Source: Daedaleopsis sinensis (lineage: Eukaryota > Basidiomycota > Agaricomycetes > Polyporales > Polyporaceae). From it: a stretch of 64,000 bases of DNA. The stretch covers positions 3,348,001-3,412,000 of the forward strand of contig CM066301.1 in the NCBI GenBank assembly GCA_033807695.1, in the 5' to 3' direction. A program made the translations under genes and the position numbers. The notes beneath the pieces were generated by a model. That model was not told the origin of the DNA and made no database searches. It was given only the letters and a program-made list of their open reading frames with translations. Below, one piece after another: positions 11,149 to 21,389 of this stretch. How positions within the stretch are numbered: the stretch's first letter is position 1; every line of letters begins with the position of its first letter.

Positions 11149-12563
11149 CTAGAAGTAGGGATCGCAACGATAGCCGTAGTAAGGGCGACCCCTGCCGGGC
11201 CCATGGTAGTCTGTGAAGCTGTTAGCGATCACTCATACGAGGTTGAAGATTCTTTCACGTACATGAGCTTGTGTCCCGCTCAGCACTCAAACCGGCTGCA
11301 GCACTGAGATTCAGATAGCCCTCGACTGACACAGATGCACCGGCACCGCGAGCCCCAGCTCCGGCCGCAACAGGAGCAACCCACTTGGCCCTGCAGAACA
11401 CGCAAGTGACTCCGTTTTTGCAGTTGTTGGCCCCTGAACGTGCCAGGCCCTATCAGCATTCCGTTCACCGGGGAGATCAGCGAATGACTCACATTGCTGG
11501 AAGCAGACGGTATGCAGCCCATTTCCGCACTCATCGCAGAACGTCAGGGACTTCTCATCAGCCTTGTGCATGTTATCGTAGCAGATAGGGCAATCATCGT
11601 CCTCGGCCGGCAGACGTTTCTTCGAAACACCCTGGGAGCTGGATGCAACCTTCTTGCCGGTTGCTTGCGCGTAGGCGTTCAGAATGCGTTCGTGCGCGAT
11701 CGCTGCCGGAGCGCGCGGCGCGTGAGCGAAGATATCTTCGAGTTCTGTGGTGATGAGTGCCCTGACAGATCATCAGCAATGTCAACGGCGACTGTTAGCG
11801 CAGCGAAGACTCACTTTTGATACCAGTAACCAGATCTCTGCGTGACCTGCAGAACTGTTATGCCAGACGTATGAGGAGGCGCTCTCAGAAAGAACGACCT
11901 TCCCATTACTCGCCTTTGAGGAATATGAACAACTGGATAAAATTCGGTGAGACTCGGGCCCAGATCATTCATATATCACCTACGATGTGTTTGCAGTGGT
12001 TACCTTTCGAGGCATCGGGGCCTGGGCGAGATTGAGGTGAGCCAGTACGTGTGTACGAGCTTCAATCATTCTTACAGTTACACGAAGGCGTCTTGTCAAT
12101 CACCACTGTGTACACCTGTCGAAATGAAAGTGGCCATGAGCCACCGACGAAGCCACACTGGCGAGATGCACTCACGTTGCCGGTCGAGCCGAGGACGCTG
12201 AACTCCTCCCTTAACGCGTTCCCTTCTCTGCGTCTGTCAATCATGAAGAACCTGATATGATGTCAAACTGAGTATCAGTGCTGTTCCGACGCGTCCATGT
12301 CCGGCGTACCTCTGGGACATAACGCGGTCGACGCGGTCGAGGATGTTCTTCGGACACGCCTTCTTGAACCTGGCACCGCGTTTTTCAGGGACCGGAGCAT
12401 TCGGGTCCTTACGCTGTCTCTTTGCCTTGGGTTGGGAGTCGAGAGGGACTGGATTGCGCGAAGAATCAGCTGCGGTAGCGTAACGCGCTGCCGCTACCGG
12501 CGGGGCGGGGCGCGAATAGCCAACAAGGCAGATGTCATCGGCCTTTCTCTTCCTCGGGGGCAT
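11149..12563 (-). CDS. SWIM and RING zinc-finger protein (putative E3 ubiquitin ligase)
   Basis: Nine exons (12563-12310, 12251-12176, 12115-12076, 12021-11984, 11932-11914, 11854-11815, 11761-11493, 11433-11259, 11218-11149) encode 326 aa. The N-terminus is basic (MPPRKRK) and nuclear-signal-like. A SWIM finger follows: SCNCPDASKGNHCKH (CxC...CxH). A RING-type finger comes after it, from DDDCPICYDN through CDECGNGLHTVC to TCVFCR. The tail is Gly/Ala-rich. SWIM plus RING proteins act as ubiquitin ligases or scaffold factors; the target is unknown here. Intron 11855-11913 has a GC donor (gcgagt). An in-frame upstream extension is possible but would run into the short shared promoter, so the MPPRKRK start is preferred. 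Confidence 0.87.
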
Positions 12564-12722
12564 GACAATGGCGGAGGTGGTGGTAGACGTAGAGATTGAG
12601 AGCCTACGCGTGTCGAGCTCGATATCTGGCAGGGGAAGGAGGGGGAAGGAGGAGGAGGAGGGGCAAGCGCGTCCGAAATTGAATTGTGATAAACGCCTTG
12701 CGACGCGTCGGATTCTCACGCT
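12564..12722. promoter_or_regulatory. Shared divergent promoter, 159 bp
   Basis: Only 159 bp separate the start codons of the SWIM-RING gene (minus) and the cis-prenyltransferase gene (plus), so both promoters and 5' leaders must lie here. No TATA box is evident; the stretch is rich in C/T and G/A tracts. Coupled regulation is an inference. Confidence 0.55.
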
Positions 12723-13805
12723 ATGCTACTCCACCTCATATCCTCCTCCCTCGGCTGGCTCGCGGACAGGGCCCACGCCAAGGCCCAGGACGCCCTCATC
12801 ACTGTCCTGAAAGCAGGACCGGTGCCCCAGCATGTTGCCTTCATCCTCGATGGAAACAGGCGGTATGCCCGGAGCAAGAACAAGCAGATAAAGCAGGGCC
12901 ACACCGACGGCTTCTATACCTTGCGGAAGGTACGTTGTGTAGCTCGCGCCGCCTTGCCAATCGAGTGCTCATGGAATACATTCCACAGATGCTCGAGATA
13001 TGTATCAACCTGAATGTCCGCTGTGTTAGCGCGTATGTCTTCTCCATCGAGAACTTCAAGCGGTCGCCGGAGGAGGTCGAAGCCCTCATGGACCTTGCGG
13101 AGGACAAGCTGCTGGAGCTTTGCCAGAAAGGGTACGTTCTGAACATCGTGCAACTCACTCCTGTTCCTTACACGCGCGCAGAGATATCCTCGACAAGTAT
13201 GGAATCAAGCTCGTCGTGGTCGGCCATCGAGATATGCTCCCCCCTCGCGTCATAGCGGCCGCAGAGAAAGCTGAGAACATGACAAAGAACAACAACAGGT
13301 CAACATACGTCCCGTCTCTCGACTACACACCCCCGCTCACCTCTCATTAGGGCCATATTCAACCTTTGCATGCCGTACACGTCCAGAGACGAGATTACCA
13401 CCGCCGTGCAGTCTACGATCGAGGAGCGCTTAGAGCAAGGCGCTGAAGACACGTATGCGATCCTTCCAGATTTGTTGTCATGTATGTGCTGACGGACTCC
13501 CGACTACAACAGGAGAATCACTGCGGACGACATCGATGCCCACTTGATGACATCTCTCGCGGGTAGTCCTCCGCTAGACATCCTCATCCGTACTAGCGGC
13601 GTGAAACGTCTCAGCGACTACTTGCTGTGGCAGGTATGTTACTGAACCCAGTCAGTAGTATGGATCACAAAACTCATCCTCCCTCTTACAGTGTTCTGAA
13701 GACACGCAGCTGCAATTCTCATCGACGTACTGGCCAGAGTTCGGGCTTTGGGATTTCATACCTATCATTTTGGACTATCAGCGGAAGGTCTGGTCGAAAG
13801 CCTGA
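12723..13805 (+). CDS. cis-Prenyltransferase (dehydrodolichyl diphosphate synthase, Rer2/Srt1 family)
   Basis: Six exons (12723-12929, 12989-13131, 13182-13298, 13351-13452, 13513-13633, 13692-13805) give 267 aa. Diagnostic motifs are [12 protein letters not shown] (catalytic Asp and isoprenyl diphosphate binding), [23 protein letters not shown], and [18 protein letters not shown] near the C-terminus. The family condenses isopentenyl diphosphate units in cis at the ER to make the dolichol precursor for N-glycosylation and GPI anchors. Length and motifs fit a catalytic subunit rather than the degenerate Nus1 type. Confidence 0.95.
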
Positions 13806-14139
13806 TGAGCTCCGCTTGCACCCCTGCCTCCGCTTTCATACATATATTATTACTTTCTTGTTCGCATTCCACACCTCGATTGAGGACGAGCTGATGAGCG
13901 CCCTCCGAGACGTATATACATGGACTCCGCATTAGATCTCGAGATATCTCAAGATGATGACATCTAAGGTGCAATGATCCTACACAAGACAACGGCAGCT
14001 GATAGCAATGCGACAGGAACAAGTACAACGAAGCACAACGTACAGAAGAGCAAGCTGGGAGATATACACACAACCGTATCCAGAACCAAGAAATTCGTCA
14101 CTCTAAATGAACCTGAGAGGATGGACGACAGGGATCGCG
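13806..14139. other. Convergent 3' intergenic region
   Basis: This is the non-coding stretch between the ends of the cis-prenyltransferase gene and the CCCH/coiled-coil gene, which converge here. Confidence 0.55.
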
Positions 14140-16905
14140 CTACACGCCCAGCGGCAGCGGCAGTGAAGGCTGGACGCTCTGCACCGCAGACAAGGCAAGC
14201 GGCGCAGGCAGAGGATTGGACGCGAACGCATCCGCGTGTCGGTCCGCATACTGCCACACCGTCTGCGCGATCCGCATGGTGGTATCGATCGTCGGGAGCA
14301 GCTTCTCGCAGTACTCGGCCTGCTGCCGCTCCCAGACGCGGTCGACGCCCTGCATGATCTTCGCGAGGCTGTCTTGGAGGCTGTTGCGCACCTCCGGGAG
14401 GACCGCGCCCATGACGTGCGTCTTGATCTCGTCCAGCGTGGGGGGAGGGGGAGGGGGCGGCGGCCGCTCGGCAACGAAGCGCTCGAGCATGGCGTGGATC
14501 TGCGCGACTTCTAGGTCCTGTTGCTGAGACAGCTTCTTGTGCTCTTCATGTGCCTGGGAGAGCTAAGCAGAAAGCGGAACTAATTCAGCACCTGGTCGGA
14601 GCTTGAGAGCGACAGTGTACTCAAGCACATACCTGAATGAGTTGCTCGCTTAACCTTTCACTGTCCAACCGCACTTCGTAGTGACTGCGGGACCGGGTGA
14701 GATTGCGCGTGCGCAACTCCTCCATCTGCGCCAACCCATGCGCGACCACATCGTTGAGCCTCGATAGCTCGGCCTCGAGCCGCTCGCACTCGTCCGTGAG
14801 CTCCTCGTTCGTCTTGGGCGGTTTGGGCGGCTCAAACGGCACCTCCCCGTCCTCTACCGACATACGCGAGAGCGCAACAGGCTCAATGGCTTTGCGGTAC
14901 CCGAGCTCTACGAGGCGCTGGTCGACCGCGTCCTTGATGGCAGGCGCGTCCTTGCGGAGGTCGTCGAACTCAAATTCCATGTTCGCGATGCGCTCATGGA
15001 GATCAGCTATCTGCGCGTCGATCTCTGTCATGGTCTTGCGGGTCGAGGAGATCGGCTGCCACTTGGCGTCGTGCGCATTCTTCTGCGTGAGCGCTTCCAC
15101 CTCCGCGGCAGCTTGCTTCCGCTCGTCCTCGATGCGTTTATTCTGCTCCTCCTCATGATGGCGCGCGTCCTCGGCCTTGCGAATGGTCTCCTTTACATCA
15201 TCGATGGAGGGTAGGACTGAGTCTATCCAGGACTTGATACCGTCGATATACTCGCGCACGCTGCGCAGCTCTTCTGCCCATGGGTCTTTGTCCGACAAAG
15301 CCGGTAGCCCTTCCAGTGGGTACCGCATGAGATTGTCGAGCAATCGGTTATGGTACCGCTTGACGTAGTTGATCTCCATGTCCGTTTCCTTCTCTAACTT
15401 CGCAAGCTTGGAATGGACAGCCTCGAGGGACGCGCTCTGGTAGAGCTTGGTGGACAAGTGGAGGTTTTTCTGCTTCTGCCGGTCGTCTTCCATCCTTTTC
15501 AGCCGGGTGGAGTAGGAGAGCAATTGCGACAAGGTGCTATGGGACCATATATGAGTATATCCTCAAGATGGGTGCAAGCGGTATGACTTACCGTATATAG
15601 TCCTTCCACTTGGACGACACATCCGGAGGGAGCTCGCCAAGTGGTCTTGCTAGAACATCAAGTTCTGACTCCATGTCAACGTCTTGCACCACACCCTCTT
15701 CCACCACAGGTTCCACCCCGTCCATCTTCTCTGCGGGTGTGTACGCGGGGAAAGCAAACGGGTTTCGCTTCAAGGTCGACGTAGACGCGTGTTCTGGTCC
15801 AGCGTGCGCTATCGAGATGGAGACGCCCCAGCTGCTCAATCGATGAGCATCCGTGTCTTTCCTCGTGTCCTTCGCGGCACTGAAGTAGTCGGTGGGCGAG
15901 TTTAACACGTCCACTGAGCCTGAAGATCTTCTTGCTGGATTCCGCTCAGGACTACGATTGGGGGAACGAGGCGTACGCGGAGTGAACCCATATTGTGGGG
16001 TATTCATACCAAACTGAGGGGTACGCCCACCGTCGCTCTCCTTCTCTTTGCCCTTGCTCGCCGGCCAGATAATGTCCTCGGGCCTCTCCTGTACGGGAGA
16101 CTGCTGGGCAGGGGCAGCGGGCTGGGACCGTGTAGGAGCGATGGTGGGAGCGGAAGGACGACGAGGAGGCGAACGAGGAGGAGGCGGATTGCTCGGCCCT
16201 GCAGTGCTAGTACCTGAATCATTCCATCCCCCTCCCGAAGACTCTTTCCAGCTATCTGCAGCGGGGTCAGGAACCCACCCTCCGCCCGTAGGTTCTCCCC
16301 AGCGTTCTGCCGCGGGGGAAGGATCCGACCCTCCGCCCGTAGGTGCGCCCCAGCTATCGGTGATGGGGGCCTCAGACCCCCAAGTGCCGTTTACTGCTGT
16401 CGATGAAGAGGTCCAGCTGGCCGACGAAGTAACTGCAGTCGCCTCCCTCTTGTTCGCGCTATCGTCGGTGTCGCCCCAAGCGGATCCACCGATGGGCCCA
16501 TTCCCCCAACCAGACGCGGACGCCGACTCGGAGTGCCGTCGGGGAGCAGCTGGAGGGGGCATCACGTTGGATCTTGAGGGACCTGCACGAGGCGGAGAGA
16601 CGTCCCTCCATGCGCCCGCGTTTGAACGGCCGCTCCAGCCAGAGTCTCCAGACGCCTTTCTGTCGCGGTGGCCTTCCGCCTGCGATTTTCCGCGAGCCAT
16701 ATAGGGAGTTCGAGGATTCGGGGCGTTGTCCCACTGTGGCTGGTCGGTGGGGTGGACGAAGTCGCACTGTCCACCTTTCCGACAACCGCCATTTATCGGC
16801 GCACCGGTGTCGGGCTCGTAGAACTGGCGCGGGCGGAGCGTGTAGGTGATGTATGGGGAGGTAGGAGGACGACAGAGAACTCACCCTACAGCGGATGAAC
16901 GGCAT
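14140..16905 (-). CDS. CCCH zinc-finger, coiled-coil protein of unknown function
   Basis: Four exons (16905-16885, 16823-15592, 15536-14633, 14562-14140) give 859 aa. The first exon has only seven codons (MPFIRCR). It supplies the first cysteine of a CCCH finger finished in exon 2 (FYEPDTGAPI, then CRKGGQCDFVHP): spacing C-x14-C-x5-C-x3-H at residues 6-31. Next come about 370 residues rich in Gly, Ser, Trp and Pro with repeated WG/GGGW motifs, a long charged coiled coil from about residue 420 to 700, a proline run, and a helical tail. CCCH fingers commonly bind RNA, so an RNA-related scaffold is plausible but unproven. Starting at the later in-frame Met at 16700 would lose the finger. I do not recognise a named orthologue. 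Confidence 0.78.
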
Positions 16906-17653
16906 CTGTGGAATTTGGGTAGAAGTCCGGACTGTGCAATGTGGTCGAGATCCAGGGGCGCGGTGTATACCTGAAACACGGAGCAGCACTGCGGGAGAAC
17001 ACGAACGGTCCTTCAATGTGAGATGATCATGAACGCAATCACTCGGCCCACGGAGCACTCACCACGGCCAACTTGACACGGAAGACACGTAAAATAGTTT
17101 AGGGCTCCTATCGATTGTGCACCACGCTTTGGCAGTGAAAGATGATGATGTTCAAGAGCACGAGTGGGGATGGAGGGTAGGGAGGGGGGGGGGGGGGAGC
17201 AGATTAGAGAAGGAAGGGAGAGTTGAGGACATACGAATTCACCCATCCCTGAGAACAGGAGATTTCGATCGCCTGGCCACAAACTTAATCATGAATCCCG
17301 CCCACAACCATATACAGCAAATCCCGTCTCCCACCCGCCGCCTTTCGCGAAGATCTTCATCCGAAGCTAGCGACTCCGAGGTTTGAACGGATCTACATGT
17401 ATCATGCACACGCACACGTACAGGCTTTTCAAGTCCGAGTCTAAGATTTCTGCAAATATCGCGACAGTAACTATCCTAGTCCTAATATTCTACATGTATC
17501 CCAGCACTCGTCAACATCATCACCAGTACACGGAGAATATCTAGGAGACCGTTATCATGCCGTGCTAGATGGATCTGTATCCATATAGGAGTTCGTAGTG
17601 AGGTGAGTACCAGTGGGAGCAGCGCAACACGCGCGCGTACGGAATAGATGCGG
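16906..17653. other. Intergenic 5' of the CCCH gene, up to the transposon
   Basis: No supported gene. The region holds the presumed CCCH gene promoter and a 14-base G homopolymer at 17184-17197, and ends at the left target-site duplication of the KDZ element. Confidence 0.5.
17184..17197 (+). repeat. Poly-G homopolymer, 14 bp
   Basis: An uninterrupted run of 14 G residues lies upstream of the CCCH gene. Such tracts are prone to length errors in sequencing and replication, so the exact count is uncertain. Confidence 0.8.
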
Positions 17654-17661
17654 AGAGATGG
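17654..17661 (+). repeat. Left target-site duplication (AGAGATGG)
   Basis: The 8-mer AGAGATGG directly precedes the left terminal inverted repeat and recurs in the same orientation immediately after the right terminal repeat at 27938-27945. This is the signature of transposase-mediated insertion. Confidence 0.9.
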
Positions 17662-18298
17662 CACCTGATCATCACAACAATCAGGCTTCCTTAGCCTGCC
17701 ATAATACCCCGGGTACGGCAGGCTAACGAAGCCTGAACATCAATTGGCCACACACTGCCAATATCAATGCCAATAGCTATCACTTTGCTTACCTGTTAGC
17801 CCCAATATCCTCCGAGCCTCCCGGTAGTGAACCCGATGGTCCCCGACGGCTCCCCTTGCCGACTGGCGTTGATGATCGCGCCCATCCGTCGGCTATCCTC
17901 CGCCCCCCCCGCCGCGCGCTCATCGTCCCGCCCGCGCGCCCGCTGTTCCCTCCCCTTCCCGCCGCTGTCCCCCACGGCGAGCACGCTATCTCCCGTGCCT
18001 CCGCACCGTTTCGCACCGTTTTTTTGGCAATCCTGTACTAGTTACGCGTGCGAATCCATTGCGAAGGGTGCCGACCGTGTCCGAGGACGAGAATGTGAGG
18101 GGACAGGGAGGGGCAGGCGGGGGCGGGGGGACCGCCAAGACGACGGGCGGCTGGGAGCAGCGGAGTTCGGAATGAATGATGGAATGATGTCATCAGTCTC
18201 GGGGAGGTCGGAGCGTTCCCGCCCGGTACCTGGTGGGAGCCTCCACGTGGCGCCTCGCCCCCTTGCCGCCTCCCGCCTCCCGCCTGCCTCCTGCCGCC
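17662..18298 (+). repeat. Left terminal inverted repeat, 637 bp
   Basis: This stretch is the inverted copy of 27301-27937 with no length difference and one observed mismatch (GGT versus GAT near 18234). Beyond 18298 the two arms diverge into different C-rich sequence. Open frames inside it occur identically in both arms and are not thought to be genes. Confidence 0.93.
17682..17735. repeat. Subterminal palindrome in left TIR
   Basis: Two 19-bp arms (CAGGCTTCCTTAGCCTGCC and its near-complement ending GAAGCCTG) with one mismatch surround a 16-bp spacer, 20 bp inside the transposon end. It could be a transposase-binding hairpin or paired site; this is inference. Confidence 0.7.
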
Positions 18299-18594
18299 CG
18301 CCGCCCGCCCGCCGCTCGCCCGCCATCTACCTCTACCCGCCCGCCGCCTGCCCAGGGTATTCACCATACACCTGTGTGCCTTCGCATTAGCTGGAGAGAG
18401 CGTATGGCCGTGGCTGCAGTACAATGGAAGTATAAATAGACTTCATTTCAAACTATCGTTTGAAATGAACTACTGTTAGTTACTCATACAATACTCGAGT
18501 AAGAAAGGCATAGATTTCTGGGCATAGGAGTTGTTATACGACATAGTAATTCATTATAAATGCCGACATCATACAAATAGATGTGAAGTACTTT

Positions 18595-21154
18595 CTAAGT
18601 CGCAGATGATGGCCCACCTAGTACATCTACACCATAAGAAGGGTCAGAGAATGCCGTGTAAGATAATGTGGCAGGGAATACGAATGGATCAGAGTTCGAA
18701 CCATAGAAGAGGGTAGGTGCAGGTGCCTGAGAGGAAGGGGTAGGTGAGATAACATGAGGTGGAGCAGGCATGGGGAAGGAGAACGGAACAGGTGTCATGG
18801 GGAAGTGAGCGGGCATAGCAGCAGATGGCGGCGGAGCAGATGGGGCAGTCGCCGGAGCGAGCACGGCTGCCGGAGTGGACTGAGAGGATTGAACGGGCCC
18901 AGGCGTGGCGGATTGAGCGGGCGCGGCGGTCGTAGCGGGCGCGGGTGCAGCGGAGTGAGTGGGCGCGGACGCAGCGGATTGAGCGGGCGTGGGCGTGGCG
19001 GATTGAGCGGGCGCGGCGGTCGTAGCGGGCGCGGGTGCAGCGGAGTGAGTGGGCGCGGACGCAGCGGATTGAGCGGGCGTGGGTGTGGCAGATTGAGCGG
19101 GCGCGGCGGTCGTAGCGGGCGCGGGTACAGCAGACTGAGCGGGCGCGGGCGCGGCTGTCGGAGTGGGCGCGGGGATCTGGGCGGGCAGTGTGGACGTGGC
19201 GGGGGGCTGACGAGGACGGCTGCGAGCCTTACGCTTTGGTGCGGGCTGGCTCGACGTGTCGGACGTGGGCTCGCTCGTCCCATTCATCGCCGGGTTCGCG
19301 GGATTGTTGTCGCCCTGCGCGTCCGGTTTCTTGCGCAGTCCACGAGGCTTCCCTTTATCAGAGCGCTGTTTGCGAGGTTTGCGCGTCGGAGGCTGGAATG
19401 ACCTGCCGTCGGCCGGCGCTGCAGCGTTGATGAAGCTGACAGAGGGCGGCGCTGGGCACACCTTCTTGGAGGGCTGCGGACTAGGGTCGTCGAGGCCTGC
19501 AGACCGCTTCTCACCGTGCGGGGCTTCGCGCGAGTTCTGAACGTTCGCGCCCGTGAACTCAGCCCCATTGGCGGCGACAGTCTCGGAAGTGTTGACAGCA
19601 GGCAGGGGGGGCGGATCGAGAGGGATGAGCGAGGAGTTCGAGGGGGCAGAGGGGGTTGTCGAGGCATTGTCCATGGGGGCATCGACATCAACGTCGACCC
19701 GGGCGGTGTCGTTGTTCTTCTCACGGACGTCACGGTCCACATCGTAGTGGCTGTCCAGCCACTGTTCGAACTCCTTGTCGTTTAAGGAGCGGAAGCGCGT
19801 TGTACCGGAGTCCAAAGCGCGGTAAAGCATCTCGGCCTCCATGTGCGTGAGCTCGCTCGGGCACTGGAACTTGCTGAGGGGCCAGTTTTCGATCACCACG
19901 CCGTGCTTCGCAGTGATCTTGTCGTCGAAGTTCTCGTAGAACATCCGTTTGACAGTGCCGCGCTTGCAGCTTGACGCTGTGAGTCTAGTTAGCGTGTGAC
20001 ACTACCGTGACGAGCAGTACTGCTCGAACGTACCAAGTTTGTTGAAGATGAGCTTGCTGACTTGAGCCTTCAGATACAACGTGCGCTGAATCTGGTTGTC
20101 GATCACAGCTGACGCGCGATGTCAGAAATTGAATTCTAATAGTTAAATAACGAAATTATAATGCTCACCTTCCATCCCACCTATGGCATGAGCCTCCATA
20201 CGGACGCCAAGATCCAACAGGCTGTGCCCTGTCAACTTCTCGACGTACTCGCGCATGCGCTCATCGGAGTAGTAGATGAGCGGCTTGTTGTACGCGGTGT
20301 GCTCACCGCGCACCGCGATTAGTATCATTTCGGTACCCGTGCGCTCGTGAAGATTCTCGAGCTGTCAAGAATATAGAATCAGTATCGGAAGTCAGCAGCG
20401 AGGAGCGGAGTCCGGATCTACATACCTCGCGATGAATCGAGGCCAGGGTGCGGCTATTGTCGTGGAAGCTTGCTAAAGGAAGGTTGCGCACGCCCACTGC
20501 GCGATTCTTGCGGCGCTCCTCAAGTTCCGCGACCCTGCCGGCGCAAAACATTTTGCGTTCTTCGAGAGACATTGCCGCCCAGCGCGCTTTGACCTCTGGG
20601 AGACTTGCGAGCGCGCGAACGGACTCGCGCTTGCCATCGCGGCCTGTGGCTGTAGAGAGTAGTCAATAAGGAGCTAATACTAGGGCGCATACAGGATACG
20701 TCGCGACACGCCGTGTTGCACGCATCACGTCCGAGCTGAATGCGTCGCGCGCGTCGCGTCGCGTCCGAATGGAACTACTGATGTGCTCACCTTCAGCATA
20801 CTCATCGGCTACCAGGCTCAAGAAGCCTTGATAGTCGTTGATCGACCTCTCCGTGCCGAGACCACGGTGCTTGCTCTTGTGCATGATCTGCCTATGGAAC
20901 CACTCGGCGGTGTGCTCCGGGATCTCCTCGTGCAGGCCATCCATGATGTCGGCCACCTGAGCTTCAGCCCTATCCAGGGCTGAATTTACCCTCTCTTTGA
21001 ATTCGGCGCGTTCCTTTTTCTTCTTTGCTGCATCTTCTTCCGAGAGCTTGATAGGCTTCTTGCGGGAGCGCGTCGGGTTCTCGACGCGTGCCGTACCAGG
21101 CTTGCGGTCCTTGTTGGGCAGCTTGAGCACACCAGATTCGTTGACTATCGGCAT
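18595..21154 (-). CDS. KDZ-element companion protein with Ala/Pro repeat tail, function unknown
   Basis: Five exons (21154-20791, 20649-20426, 20361-20169, 20108-20034, 19976-18595) encode 745 aa. The N-terminus is basic (RKKPIKLSEEDAAKKKKERA), then a charged helical region, then a conserved-looking core: LENLHERTGTEMILIAVRG, EYVEKLTGHSLLDLGVRMEA and NFDDKITAKHGVVIENWPLS, which continues CPSELTHMEAEMLYRALDSG. From memory, proteins with this core are widespread in agaricomycete genomes; no biochemical role is known to me. The C-terminal 400 residues are low complexity with 30-residue Ala/Pro/Thr/Gln/Ser repeats and basic patches. Upstream in-frame Mets (21253, 21283) are alternative starts. 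It lies inside the transposon in the same orientation as the transposase, so a DNA-binding or targeting accessory is possible. Confidence 0.75.
18911..19130 (-). repeat. 90-bp tandem repeat in the companion gene
   Basis: Copies at 18911-19000 and 19001-19090 are followed by a partial copy to about 19130. Each 90-bp unit encodes 30 residues, so the repeat keeps the reading frame and extends an Ala/Pro-rich tail. High similarity suggests recent expansion. Confidence 0.85.
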
Positions 21155-21389
21155 AGCGTGTTCCCAAGGTCTTCCGGAAGCACAATGTGAGGTAATAGGA
21201 TGATAGAGGTGAGAATGAGGCAGAGCAGCGTGGGTGGACGCGAGCGTGGGCATTTCAACAGGAACCTGACGAAACGGGGGCACGTGATCGTTCTATTAGA
21301 TCCATGGTAAACGGTACTAATAGTAATAACACGAAGGATAGGGTCGATTGGGTCGCATTTTACATGTATATTGAGCACGCGTACATGTA

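Noticed and set aside
12564..12719. 52-residue N-terminal extension of the SWIM-RING protein
   Set aside because: It would start four bases before the divergent cis-prenyltransferase start codon, leaving no promoter, and reads through C/T-rich low-complexity sequence.
17827..18390. A 187-codon open frame in the left TIR, mirrored by a near-identical frame at 27233-27772
   Set aside because: Both lie almost wholly in the inverted repeats, are made of low-complexity Pro/Arg/Ser/Ala, and equally long frames exist on the opposite strand. Identity reflects TIR homology, not coding selection.
18911..19130. Tandem repeats considered as a CRISPR-like or minisatellite array
   Set aside because: Units are contiguous without unique spacers, have a 90-bp period in frame with the gene, and the genome is eukaryotic; this is a coding repeat.
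18754..19401. A 215-codon Gly/Arg/Ser-rich frame on the plus strand
   Set aside because: It is the antisense shadow of the 90-bp Ala/Pro repeats of the companion protein; in such GC-rich repeats every frame stays open.
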